Origin: Ophiodon elongatus
Taxonomy: Eukaryota; Chordata; Actinopteri; Perciformes; Hexagrammidae
Direction: 5' to 3'
Length of the DNA: 64,000 nucleotides
Assembly (NCBI GenBank): GCA_016806645.1
Contig: JACSYO010002007.1
Location: 1,087,501-1,151,500, forward strand
Numbering within the stretch: position 1 is the stretch's first letter; every line of letters starts with the position of its first letter. A program made the translations under genes and the position numbers. The notes below the pieces were generated by a model. It ran no database searches. It had not been told where the DNA came from and saw only the letters and a program-made list of their open reading frames with translations. Shown here piece by piece: positions 36,262-47,788 of this stretch.

Positions 36262-37410
36262 GTTTAAGTATTGTTTTGTCTGTTTAAGTATTGTTTTGTC
36301 TGTTTTAGTATTGTTTTGTCTGTTTAAGTATTGTTTTGTCTGTTTAAGTATTGTTTTGTCTGTTTTAGTATTGTTTTGTCTGCTTTAGTATTGTTTTGTC
36401 TGTTTTAGTATTGTTTTGTTTGCTTTAGTATTGTTTTGTCTGTTTTAGTATTGTTTTGTCTGTTTAAGTATTGTTTTGTCTGCTTTAGTATTGTTTTGTC
36501 TGTTTAAGTATTGTTTTGTCTGCTTTAGTATTGTTTTGTCTGTTTTAGTATTGTTTTGTCTGTTTAAGTATTGTTTTGTTTGCTTTAGTATTGTTTTGTC
36601 TGTTTTAGTATTGTTTTGTCTGTTTAAGTATCTGTTTTGTTTGCTTTAGTATTGTTTTGTCTGTTTTAGTATGTTTTGTCTGTAATGTGTGTTTAGTATT
36701 GTTTTGTCTTTTGCTATTTGTGTTTTGTTTGCTTTAGTATTGTTTTGTCTGTTTAATCGTTTTGTTTGGCTTTAGTATTGTTTTGTCTGTTGTTTGTATT
36801 GTTTGCTGTTTTAGTATTGTTTTGTTAGTGTTTTGTTGTTTTAGTTTTTGTTTGCTTTAGTATTGTTTTGTCTGTTTAAGTATCGTTTTGTTTGCTTTAG
36901 TATTGTTTTGTTTGCTTTAGTATTGTTTTGTCTGTTTAAGTATCGTTTTGTTTGCTTTAGTATTGTTTTGTTTGCTTTAGTATTGTTTTGTCTGTTTAAG
37001 TATCGTTTTGTTTGCTTTAGTATTGTTTTGTTTGCTTTAGTATTGTTTTGTCTGTTTAAGTATCGTTTTGTTTGCTTTAGTATTGTTTTGTTTGCTTTAG
37101 TATTGTTTTGTCTGTTTAAGTATTGTTTTGTCTGCTTTAGTATTGTTGTCTGCTTTAGTATTGTTTTGTCTGTTTAAGTATTGTTTTGTCTGCTTTAGTA
37201 TTGTTGTCTGCTTTACTATTTTTCTTTCCGCTTTAGTATTGTTTTGTCCGCTTTATTATTGCTTCCTTTACTTTAGTATTATTTTGTCTATTTTAGTTTA
37301 GCTTTGTCTGTTTAAGTATTGTTAACTGCTTTAGTATTGTTTTGTCCATTTAAGTATAGTTTTTCCCGCCTTAGTATTGAGTTGGCTGTTTTAGTATTAT
37401 TTTGTTGAGG
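36262..37410 (+). repeat. Minisatellite, 20-bp unit, about 1.15 kb
   Basis: Tandem copies of 'tattgttttgtctgtttaag' with variants (tttag/ttaag, tctg/tttg, tgctt/tgttt). Units are mostly exactly 20 bp, with indel-rich copies around 36630-36850 and decayed copies at the right edge. The frame of Phe/Val/Leu/Cys repeats (36848-37177) is not a gene. Confidence 0.97.
36841..37140 (+). repeat. 60-bp higher-order repeat inside the minisatellite
   Basis: Three 20-bp monomers ('tattgttttgtttgctttag', 'tattgttttgtctgtttaag', 'tatcgttttgtttgctttag') form a 60-bp unit. The units at 36901, 36961 and 37021 are identical; those before and after differ slightly. Confidence 0.95.
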
Positions 37411-39689
37411 CTGTGGACAAAGCCTCCTAGCTGCCGTCTTAATTATGACCAGAGGCAAAGAGGTCAGGTGACTATCACAGAGCAAATCACTAGGCGGAAA
37501 CTTCTAACTTTAACAAAGGACACTGTTATTTGTTTCACATTTCCAACTGACAACCCACATTGTTGTTGTTTTTTTAAAGCCTGCACTCAAATCGTCACCA
37601 TCTATTTATTATTGCAACCATGACGACAAAAGCTTTTCTTTGACCTTAACGAGCACCGCATCCTCACAGCAAGTGCGCGTACAACTATCGTGTCACATTT
37701 CGTGACATTGTGTGCCATCTGTCCAAACTGAATCCTTTAAATATGTACTTCTGTTATATCATGTTAATAAACCAAGTTTAACTATCAGCTGTGCTCTCAG
37801 GATCAGACTGGAGAAAGCACACATTTTATGTTGTAATATTTACTGGAAATGACACAATATAGCCAACAGCGAGTAGACCATATTCCTTCAGCCGGCAAAT
37901 TAAGTTTTTTTTGTAGTGAAATGCAGAGGTATCATATAGATAAACTCCACATTTCAATTACACAAATCAACTGTTCCAAATTAATTTTGCATTGTTTCGT
38001 CTGTCGTAGATTGCTTTGTTTGTTATAGTATTGTTTTTTTTTTTCTGATAAATTTTAAGCAACAGCAGCAACAGAAGAAGTCGGAACACACCAACATTCC
38101 CCTCTCTCTTTACAAGTACCATTTTCCCCAGCCACCATTACAAAGAGGGACCTCTATTTTGTTCTCAGCGGTGTGATCCTGGCCCCAGCAGTGTCCAATC
38201 TATCCTTCACTTTACCTCCCACCTCTGTCAGCACTTCTCTGCCTTTATTGTGCTGGCTGCGGTCTCGGAATTAAGCCCCAATTTAACAACAAAAAAAAAT
38301 AAAGGTTGCGGATGATGAAGCAAGGAACCGATTTCTTCAATTGTACTGGCCTCCTGCCATGTGGGACGTGCCTAACCATAATGGTCATCAGAGTGATCAA
38401 CGTTATGAATTATATATTCATTATAAAAATACAGATGATTAAATACTATAATCTTTGGAATTAAGAGCACAGGCTGTACAACAGTTTGACTTCAACAATA
38501 TTCCACCATCTGAATTTTAGCTTGAAACCAGCAAGAACTGATGTCCCTTTTTTTTCAAATAGTCCATATTTCATTTTGAAAAGAAACTCTTCATTTATTT
38601 GACTGTCAACCTTCCTGTCAGAAATGCATGAATCAGCGTTATCTTTCTAAATGTCAGCATTAACCAGCATCAGCTTAAATCACATTCTTTCTCTTCTTCA
38701 GACGATAACAAATTTGAGTATTTCTAAGAAAGTTATATTTCCCCTCGCATTAAAGACGATACATCAAGCCACAAAGATCATCATTCAACACCTGAAAAAG
38801 ACAAATTATTCATTTTTTAAAAGCGTTTTGTCAGCCAGGGTCATCACTTAGCTATTTTCTGGTGAAAAGCACTGTAATTCCTCCTCATTTCAGTCATTTT
38901 GTCAGAAAAAGTATCATGGCTTCCAAACAGTGGCTAACATCTCCCTGTGGAGGGAAACTCCTAAAATGCAAAGCAGGTGAAACACAACCGTTTATTACCA
39001 TTCACAGACCAACTAAAATACAAGTTTATTGGCTCATGTCCACCCGTTTCTCGCCACTGACACTCAGGAGATGATATTTTTGTTTTTATTCGGCCTCATA
39101 GTCAATGTTATTAATTTGTGCATCTGTGTTAAAACCAAGTGGAAAGGTGTCCCTGAAGGATGTCATCTGAGCGTAATTATTTTTCCCTCACTAATAAGCA
39201 AAGCATCAGAATTACAGCTAATTGAATAAACCTCTATACTGCTGGAGTGGCGGCGACTGTGTTGAATACATTACATCTCCTTATTACAGCTGCTGATGGA
39301 TCAGACACACACACACAAACAATGTCTGGTTCTGTGTTTTAAAATGTGTCTGCACATTCAAATAACGATCTTCTCTTTGTTTCGTGTCCTTTAACGTCTC
39401 TTTTTTTCTGCAAATGTCTGTCTGAGGAAAATTGTTGTATCGCCAAAAATACTGGAAGCTATTCTATTGAGCTCCCTTTGGTGAAAAGGAATTTGACTTT
39501 TGTCCGGTAAACAGTTACGCAGTGTATATGTCTCCATGTTGTGGTGTACTATAGGGCAAGTTTTGAATATGTCCATTTCACAGAACGCAGATAAATAACT
39601 TTTTTTGTCACGTGATATTCACTTTCTGTCTGGAAGTAATGAGAAAAACAATTAAAGGCATGTAAAAAACGCCCCTGGTATGTAAAGGT
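37411..39689. other. Noncoding stretch; isolated minisatellite-like relic and a conserved-looking block
   Basis: 37988-38030 has two or three decayed monomers of the array that ended 580 bp earlier. 39060-39300 is AT-rich, repeat-free DNA with homeodomain-like TAATTA/ATTAAT words and resembles a conserved element. No exon recognised. Confidence 0.4.
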
Positions 39690-40135
39690 CTGACCTAAAT
39701 GCTAAAGTCAGCATGCTAACGTCAGCATGCTAACGTCAGCATGCTAACGTCAGCATGCTAATGTCAGCATGCTAACATTTACCAATTAGCACTATACCCT
39801 AAGTACAGTAATGAAATGTCATTGGTTTACAGGTATTTGGCGATAGATATAAATTTTGACACGATGATGGTGCTCGATGTAGAAGTTAGAGGTATAGTTA
39901 TCACCAAGGTTACTACAAGTCATCCTGAGGGGACCATGAACGTCTGCAACAAATTCGTTGGCAACAATCAAATAGTTGTTGAGATATTTCAACAGTAAGA
40001 TAATAAAAAGATCCGCCTCAGTGGTGGCACCTAGAGGAAGAGTCATTAGATCCTCTACAAACCTTGAATATCTGTGGCACATTTCATGACCACATTCAAA
40101 CATTGCCGTCTCAACAACTTCGCCACTATAGCAAA
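39690..40135 (+). repeat. Dispersed teleost repeat, copy A (GCTAACATTT...GTTGTTGAGATATTTCA family)
   Basis: A tandem 'gctaacgtcagcat' block is followed by 'gctaacatttaccaattagc', 'aatttt gacacgatgatggt'-type words, 'gtcatcctgaggggaccatg' and 'aatagttgttgagatatttc'. The order matches a high-copy teleost repeat remembered from many species. A second copy is at 61048-61265. Plus- and minus-strand frames across it are meaningless. Confidence 0.85.
39701..39775 (+). repeat. 14-bp tandem repeat, five copies
   Basis: Units 'gctaacgtcagcat' start every 14 bp from 39701, with single-base variants in the first and last units. It is an expansion of the repeat family's own 'gctaac' motif. Confidence 0.95.
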
Positions 40136-42042
40136 AATAAATCCCAAACTTTAGAAACACAAGTTTTTCACAGGACTCTTCCTGTAAAAACATCCACTTC
40201 TGTGAACTATAACTTCCATTATCATCATCAGCAGCAGTATGAATCATGACAGTATAGTGCATACTGTAATGAATAACCATTTTATTACATCTCGAAAAAC
40301 TTTAATAGCTATTGACAAAAAAAGGAAAAAAAAACCTGGTTCGGTCTGTGCTCAGCTAACAATTACCAAGCAAATTAGACTCTGTGTTTCCGAGCAGCAC
40401 AGATGTTTGTCGTCTATTAAAAGCACAGATGACTCTTATTGGGAAAGCGTTGCAGAAATTGAGGGAAAGCCTCATTATCAGGTTGGTTTATTTGTTTTCA
40501 GCTCGCTCCCATTATGTGAAACAGCATTTTAGATGAGCCAAGTACTCTGCCATGGTCCTGCGGTCAGCACAACACTGTCCTTGGTATTGTCATGGGAAGC
40601 GGCGCATTTGGCCTTCATGCTTTACGAACCTCCCCCTCTCCACCTCACCTGCATGAAATCTGCCTCTCCGAATTCACTAATGAGCTGTAGGGGCTAAAAT
40701 GTGCTTCTGAGGGGTTGCGGGCGAAACCTGTGCAGCCTGCCAATTCAACGTTCTCACGTCTTTGTGCGCCCATCAGCCTCTGGCGGGATTGTCCGTCAGG
40801 TTGTGGCTGGTGCAACAGGAGAGAGCACGCCGAGTGGCGCTTTTCACAGCGGGTGGCAAAAAAAGAAAAAAAAAAATTTCTTGACATCTTACGAAAAACT
40901 TCTTTTGAAGGTAAAACCACACGCCGGTTAAATGGCAACGTCTGACTCCAACACATTGGAGAAGCTGAACTCTGACTTTGAATACCTTTGTTCAAACTCA
41001 TTACCCTCCCGGCGCCTGCGTTTCACAGTGTTCCCATTTAGTATTCTTTTTTTTTTTTACAACGTATGACTAAGTTTCCTGCCTGCATTGACGCAGTACT
41101 CTGAAGGGAGCAAGGAGGCTTTATGACTATAATACACCGCTGACACCCCCCCATTTCAATGGGTCACTATTCTCCCTATAAACTGAGCTCCATTAAGTCC
41201 AATAAACGAAATACATTACGATCCATCATCTCCCTCTTTCTATTTTTGGCCTCTGCAGCCAAATATCTCCGGTCATCATTCCAATAAAACCGAGCAAGTG
41301 AATCAGCAAGCAGAACATCAGTTAATGCAGGTGTGTAATGTATGGTGGGGGGAGGGGGGGGGGGGTCGCAGGGGACTCGGGAATGCAGTGGTGTTGATGG
41401 TAGTGTGGAGGAGAGAGAGAGGTGGTTTATATCAGAGGAATAATTCATACAGAGGGGGAAGAAATAATGTGACTTGGTAGTGATTATTTGAGATATTTCA
41501 ACCGGTGCCACTTCCACCGAGCAGAGTGGAGTCTCACTCGAAACACATCTCGGAGACGTAAGAATAACAGCCTTTGATTGATATTCTCGGTGTGGTGGTG
41601 CTTACCGCCACAATTGCGAGTCTAAACAAAAAAAAAAAAAGGTGGTCTATTGAAATTCTGATTCAGCCTTGCCCTAGTTTTCCCTCATATACATTTATAT
41701 TGTTTGGGGCGGGGCCTGGGAACGGGGACTTATCGGGAAAAGATACTATCTTATAAACAAGTGTGTGCGGAGGCAAGTACCTTTCTCTGTTCTTTGGTGC
41801 TATGATATCTCCGGTTGCCAAGAGAGACAGGCAATCTAGATAATTCTGCCCTGTAATCAGCTTTTTGTTTGCACTGCTGACAGCGGCATTACTGCTGAAG
41901 AAGTTCCACTACATGGCAAAGATAAACCGATACATTTTCCGGCAGAAAACCTGCGATGGGAAAATCTGTGTGATCATGCGGAGAAAATGACACCGTAGGT
42001 AATTCTCTGTGCTGGATTCATTTTTGGTTGGGGAGAGTGGGC

Positions 42043-42043
<1 letters not shown>
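40136..42043. other. Noncoding stretch with G-runs
   Basis: A G-rich run at 41346-41366 ('gggggagggggggggggg' type) could form a quadruplex on the plus strand. A13 near 41628. No gene recognised. Confidence 0.45.
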
Positions 42044-42081
<38 letters not shown>

Positions 42082-42100
42082 GGGGGGGAGGGGAAGGGGG
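42044..42100. repeat. (GT)n followed by a G-run
   Basis: About 17 GT units run straight into G10, then AGGGGAAGGGGG. A compound Z-DNA/G-quadruplex-prone tract. Confidence 0.95.
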
Positions 42101-44677
42101 AAATTGTGGGTTTTAACATGAAGGAAATGGAGGCCCGCTCAACGCTGTGTGTGCACTACTTCAACTGCATATCCGTTCGCATTTAATTTTAGTGATGTGA
42201 TTTTGCGAAAGATGCCAAAATTAATTGAAGAGCTCAGCAGGCGGCGGTGCATAACAGGCTTATGATTTTTGTGTCTCGAGATTGAATGTGACTCATGATG
42301 TGTAGTGAAGACATTGTGGAGATGAAAACACGAGAAGCCATTACTTCAAAAACACCTCTTTTTTTTTTTTTTTCTCCCCATTATACCTGAAACGTTTCCA
42401 AATGCCCGTAACTGAACTATCACCGAGGTCGTTATTAGATGGTAGAACCAGGAGATAGGATGTGTCCTGATTAGCATCAAATGTACGTAGAGCCACTACC
42501 GTTCCACCTGGTTGGTACAGTAGGAGCCAGTGAACAGCACCGCTCTCTCCTCAAGGCAGCAATATGGCAGAAATGAAATCGAGCTCGCACAAAATTAAAC
42601 TGCTGTTGTTCCTGGTTTCAAACACAGCGCTGCAAGCAAATATCTGTACACTCACTGCGACTAGACGTCTGTTCACTTAGGGACACTCCACGAGTCCCTG
42701 CCAGATGGGGCTGCTCGCAAACTGTAACTAGGAGAGAGGAGGAGAGGGAGATTAGAGTCGGGCAAATAACAGTGAGACAGATTAGGGTATCTTGGTGATA
42801 CTGATTTAAATCTATAAAATGAAAGCTGGATGTTGGGGATGAGATGATGAGCAACTATTTCCAACATCCCTGTTTCACTGCTGACCAGCTGCAGGTCATG
42901 TGTTAGGAGATGAAGAACAAAGCTGAGCAAAATACTGTCCTTTATTTTTCCATTGATTATGTTCATTAACCCTCATTTCCTGATGCGGCATCGAAAAATA
43001 ACAACGCATATAATGTTGATCGATGCTCCCACTGCTTGGAACATTCCACACATCCAACAAAACAGCCACTGCATCTTTACACAAAGCTATTACATGTATT
43101 CAGATGTGAACCATAATATCCTTTTTAAAAAGGTTGCACTTCATTATGACTCATTTATGAACCCATACGAGCATAATTGCTGTTTTAGTGCTGGTACAGT
43201 ATTGGTACGGAAGTAATGTCTTAATCAATATGCTGGTATTTAAAATCCATCTTGCAGGAGAAGACATGCTGCTATAAATGCCAAAAATCTTTTGAGAATA
43301 TTAACTGCTATGAAAAAATAAAAAAATAAAGTCTTTGATGTTCCCGCCTCATTTCTAATTCATTCTCCTGGTTAACTCATAAAGACAGGTTCACTGAGTC
43401 TAAATTATGCACATGTTTTTTTTTAAATCACTAATGTGTGCAATTTTACATCTGGCTCCTGATGGGGTAATGACTGAGTAAATGCTATGGATGAATAACC
43501 TCATCAAACCCCAACTGACACACTTATGAGCATTTGTGCTACGGGCAGTAAGTGAAACTGAAAAGAACATATTAAAGTTGATTCAGCTGAGATTTAAGGT
43601 TGTGAAAACATGAGCTTCTTTGAGAGCAATGGAAAGAGAGGGAGTGAAACCCTGACCTGCAACTCTTCACTCCACCTCCTATCCCCTCCATTTAAACATG
43701 CAACAGAGGACTTTCAAAAGGCTGCATTTCATGTAAGAGCTGCACACAGCAGACTGGCAGGTCAAGGATCACCTGTGTCAAATTCTGACCTGTGGGAAAA
43801 AAAATAAAATAAAATAAATCCTCCAATGTTTAGCCAATCTGAGAGAAAAGGTGGGACTGAAAGGGTCTTCGGGAAACATTGATCTTTATGTAACTGCGTT
43901 GTGAGAAGCAGCAGCAGCAGCGTAGGAGGGATGCTGCATGGCGGCAACGGAGACCGGAGGTAACAACAATAAAGCATTTAAAAAGCAAAGATATTGCCTG
44001 CAGCTTGCAAGCCCTTTCCTCTCAAAATGCTCTTTTCCTCACCCTCTGACCGTTTGTTAAACCCCCTCACACAAACAGCGATTGTCCAAGAGCTGCTTAG
44101 CAACCGTAACTAAGCACGGCACGTCTGTCAAGCTTTGGGTTTCTCAAAAAAATGCTGCAGAGGTGTGCATGCGGGGCTCTTGAGAGCAATCCTCTTTATT
44201 CAAAAAGTCTGAAGAGAGGTGTATTTGACTAACACGTTCCCAAAAACACAAAATTGTAACTAATCAAATGTTTGTCTGCTCTCTTGTAAGCTGAAAAGTT
44301 CAGCATGTAGCTTGCTGTAGTAGAAACCATGCATTACTTCCAAAACCAAAGGCCAAATCATTAGCACAGTCAAGATGATACTATTGAGTTTAGACACACA
44401 TTTGTTAGAATATTATACATGTTATCTATAGAGCGCTTTTCGGAGTATTCAAAGACACAAAACACAAGTTAAAATGATCACAGAAAACCAACACACTATG
44501 ATATAAAACACACAATCACACATTGAAAGCAGTGTTTGTTCCAGAGGGAGAGTTCTGTTCTGCTCTTTATTTGGTTTAGAGAAGTTTACATTCTATCAAC
44601 TCGAGCCAAACTTGTTCCCAAAGATAGTCGTTTAAGCGGCTATAACCATCACGAGTAACGTACAAACCTTTTACAGG
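42101..44677. other. Noncoding stretch, no gene seen
   Basis: Contains a T15 run near 42358 and A/AAT runs at 43799-43820. At about 44428-44450 'tagagcgcttttcggagtat' resembles a fragment of a common fish repeat. No exon recognised. Confidence 0.45.
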
Positions 44678-44685
44678 GTTCTGGT

Positions 44686-45053
44686 CAGTGTGCGAAATAC
44701 CCGGTGGCGATCAGGGGTTCTCGTCTCGCCTGCTGTAGTCCTGGTTGTCGTGAAGGACACCGGATCAAATTTATCCAAAGGGGGTCCGTTTGAGTCCACA
44801 AACAATCGTCTGTTCGCACTCACTATTCATATTTGTGTATAAATGTTTTGCAGTTTGAATCATTAAAAAACTGCTGTGAATTAGTACGCTTTTAAAAAGA
44901 CATTTTAGTGACAATTTGCAAGTGACAAGTGATTGATTTGTGATTTTAGAAACCCCCCCCACAATATTGGCTGTTGAAGTTTTCAGGGGTTCTGAAATGT
45001 CAATCAAGGGGTCTCGTATCCCCCCCCGAGACCCTCCAATCTTTCGCACAATG
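44686..45053. mobile_element. Nonautonomous hAT element with target-site duplication
   Basis: Left end 'cagtgtgcgaaa' and right end 'tttcgcacaatg' are inverted repeats of 12 bp with one mismatch. Eight bases before (gttctggt, 44678-44685) and eight after (gttctagt, 45054-45061) agree at seven positions, which is the 8-bp duplication expected for hAT. Length 368 bp with no transposase, so it would have moved only with help from a related enzyme. Confidence 0.8.
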
Positions 45054-45139
45054 GTTCTAGTTCTAGAAACATAAAAAAAAAAAAAGTCAGCTGAAGACAA
45101 AATCAACGGTTGTCTGCTACAATTTATTTAGTATTTTTA

Positions 45140-45570
45140 GGGGGGGCCTAGCAAAGGGCCTGACTCTGACCTGACCACAGCCGAACGGAGCTGCGTTCGG
45201 CCAATCGCTGTGTCAGCTGGAGCGGAGCAGTCACACCTGCCGTTGTCTTGGAGAACAGCGGATAGAGCGATCAGCTGACCGGAGGGATGCAGCGGGCAGG
45301 TGCAGAGATAATTTGAAAGCAATTCTCTTCCCTAACGGAGACACGCCCGACAGCCTCGAACCATTAAGGTGTCGGATACGCTTAGCGCTGAAGGTCGTCC
45401 CCGAGAGCGTGCCTCGGACGCCGCGGCTTGTCCCGGAGACGCAGGAAGACTCAATCGAAGCGCCGCGAAACGAAACTGATCACGAGCTGCCCGCCGTTGC
45501 CCGTCTCCCCTGATTCCTCACTCTGATTGGCCGCCCACTGAACGCATCGGGAATGATGCGTGGCTGAAAT
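45140..45570. promoter_or_regulatory. CpG-rich island of unknown role
   Basis: CpG dinucleotides are dense (45178-45206, 45340-45500, 45528-45555) in a CpG-poor neighbourhood. CCAAT-type boxes are present: 'cggccaatcgc' on the plus strand and 'tgattggccgcc' giving one on the minus strand. A 66-codon plus frame (45313-45513) has no recognised domain. It could be an orphan promoter, a distal first exon or a CpG-rich repeat. Confidence 0.35.
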
Positions 45571-46394
45571 TGAATACATTGATGTTGTCGGAGCCACACA
45601 AAAAAAATAATCTACAATCTACAAAAAGTATGCTTTTCAAAGAAAGCTCATTTCTCCATTGGCGTCTGCTGTATGAGCTCTATTTTAGAATACCCAATAG
45701 ATTTTAAAAAAACCAGATCCAGAGGCAAAAAAAAAGTCACTCAACAATTAATTTACTGTGTAAAAACCGCTGCTGCGTGGCTGCTTTTGTGACAGCAGGA
45801 AAATTGTATGAGGCTCAACAAAGCCCCCCCCCCCCTCACACACACAACACTTTATTCTGAAGAAACGAGACGGAGCGACGGCCGGTACAGACCAGTGAAA
45901 CCATGTAAGGCCAAATAAATCAATGTAGCGTTTTCAAACTTCAGAGCTCACTTCACTACCTCGGCTGAGTGCAGATCACCCAGGAGAATAACCTAGATGT
46001 TTCAGGGACGCCAGTGAAAATGGGAATTCAAACACACACCAGTGGCTTCGCCTTAAAAAAATAAATAACAGCACACTTGTTCTTATAGCCTCAATGAATA
46101 CAAGGACGAGTGAAATGCATTCGTTGAGGTTTGGATGATAAAATGAAACCAAATATCTGTCTGACCCGAAGGCCACTCTGAGACAGATGATTGCTGGTTG
46201 TGGCTTCACTGGTTCCGCGGTGATTGGCAGGACGACAAGCTACACTGCTACATGACCGGCGGCTGATGTGTGTGAGTTTGACGGATGGAACTCTGGAACA
46301 AGATTTACAGTTTTAAAAGGTGAAGACGTAATGCCCTCGGTCCTGAGGTTCACTTGGGTCTGGTTCCCCCTCATGATATGACACGTCACAGTGA
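45571..46394. other. Noncoding stretch
   Basis: Poly-C run near 45825. No gene or known repeat recognised. Confidence 0.45.
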
Positions 46395-46830
46395 TGTTAG
46401 ACCCCATGTGACCCTTGCTGTAACGGGGGTGGGAGGTGGGGGGGGGGTATGGACCCACACGCAATATGACAGACACCGTAACTTGTCGAAGGCTTTATTA
46501 AATGTAGAACATGCAACAACACCAAGACAGTCCGGCGTCGGGTTCCGGGGAAAGACCCGCTCGGGGAAACACCAAGCCGTCTGGGGAAAAGGCAAACAGA
46601 GACAGGAGGGAGCTGAGGCTAATCTCGGGGTCGGGGACAGAAGGTTAGGGTCGTTTACCCGGGCGGAGGCCAGGCAGGGAAGGGAAGTCCAAACGGGCAG
46701 GGTCAGCAACGGGGAACCAGTCCGAGGGTAAGCGCTGGAAGGTCCGGCATGATATGGAGAATGAGCTGACGAGGTGGGTGTGACTTAGAGTGGCAGGAGA
46801 GGAACTTAAGCTGAACTGTGACACTTGTAC
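46395..46830. repeat. Dispersed nonautonomous repeat, G-rich
   Basis: From 'gacccttgctgtaacggggg' to 'aagctgaactgtgacac'. It includes 'ggacccacacgcaatatgac', 'gggttccggggaaagacccg' and 'tgacttagagtggcaggaga'. The style and end words (TGTAAC/TGTGAC) match fish nonautonomous repeats of the same class as 30085-30600. The 125- and 107-codon frames across it are by-products. Confidence 0.6.
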
Positions 46831-46870
46831 TGTATTCATGTCGTCTGGGTGTTAGTGGGAGACTTGACTA

Positions 46871-46889
46871 AATACACATATATACATAC

Positions 46890-46926
<37 letters not shown>

Positions 46927-46935
46927 CATACATAC

Positions 46936-46984
<49 letters not shown>

Positions 46985-47013
46985 TATACACACACACATA
47001 TATATATATATAT
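46871..47013. repeat. (TA)n/(CATA)n tract
   Basis: TA and TACA alternation, including a pure TA run at about 46942-46977. Confidence 0.97.
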
Positions 47014-47561
47014 CACAATGTACATTTTTCTGTAAATTCAATTAAGAAATGGTTTAAAATAACTGTCACATGTGATTCTTCTTATAGTTGGAACTTCCAA
47101 ACAAACACAAATAAGTGCCTCACATGAGATAACACCTTAAAACAAAGTTAAAAGTTAAAAACTAAAATGCTTTAAAAACAAAAAAGCTTTAAGGTTCCAG
47201 AGAACAATAATTGTTAAAATAAAAGTGTTACAGGTTTTAAAGGTTAACCAAACCCAAAATAAACTCAGAATGAACTAAAATAATCACTGGTCATCATGTA
47301 ACCAGGGTTCTTCCTCATCTTGGACTGGTTGGGATACTTCCTCCTGCTCTGTATCAACAACTTCACTCTCCTCCTCCATGTCTGCCCAAATCAGGTTACC
47401 GAGGCAACTGGATTCGGGAGAACAACAAGATCACACTACAGCTGCCACGGTTTTGGATTGCCGAATCTCTACCGGGTTGCGAATCCCACGATTACGAAGA
47501 CATGACCCGTTCATGGTTGGAAAGGGTCCGTCTTGTGTAAAACTATCAGTTCCAAAATAAA
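47014..47561. other. Segment trapped between two TA-rich tracts
   Basis: Non-repetitive DNA flanked on both sides by TA arrays. It carries a short acidic minus-strand frame (separate entry). TA-rich flanks suit insertion of a TA-targeting element, but no inverted termini were found. Confidence 0.4.
47284..47379 (-). CDS. Small acidic ORF (31 aa), doubtful
   Basis: ATG at 47379 and stop TGA at 47286-47284. The product is Glu/Asp-rich (MEEESEVVDTEQEE ... EEEPWLHDDQ), resembling an acidic C-terminal tail. It might be the 3' end of a degraded transposon gene or a chance frame. No family recognised. Confidence 0.12.
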   Translation of the reverse strand: MEEESEVVDTEQEEVSQPVQDEEEPWLHDDQ

Positions 47562-47788
47562 CTATATATCTATATATAGATCTATATAGATATACGTATA
47601 TATATATATATATATAGATATATCTATCTATAGAGATAGATATATCTCTATAGATAGATATACGTATATCTATCTATATATAGATATATATATACGTGTA
47701 TATCTATCTATATTTATAGATAGATATATATATCTATATATATTTATATAGATATATATATCTATCTATATATATAGATAGATATACA
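47562..47788. repeat. Palindromic TATATC/GATATA tract
   Basis: About 225 bp built from tatctata/tatagata words, with TACGTA inserts. Many nested perfect palindromes (for example 'tatctatagagata', 'tatacgtata'). Prone to cruciforms. Confidence 0.95.

Noticed and set aside
36848..37177. Hydrophobic repetitive 109-codon frame resembling membrane segments
   Set aside because: Translation of the 20-bp minisatellite. The 60-bp unit keeps frame by arithmetic, not selection.
39819..40280. 153-codon minus-strand frame
   Set aside because: Largely antisense of a high-copy dispersed repeat.
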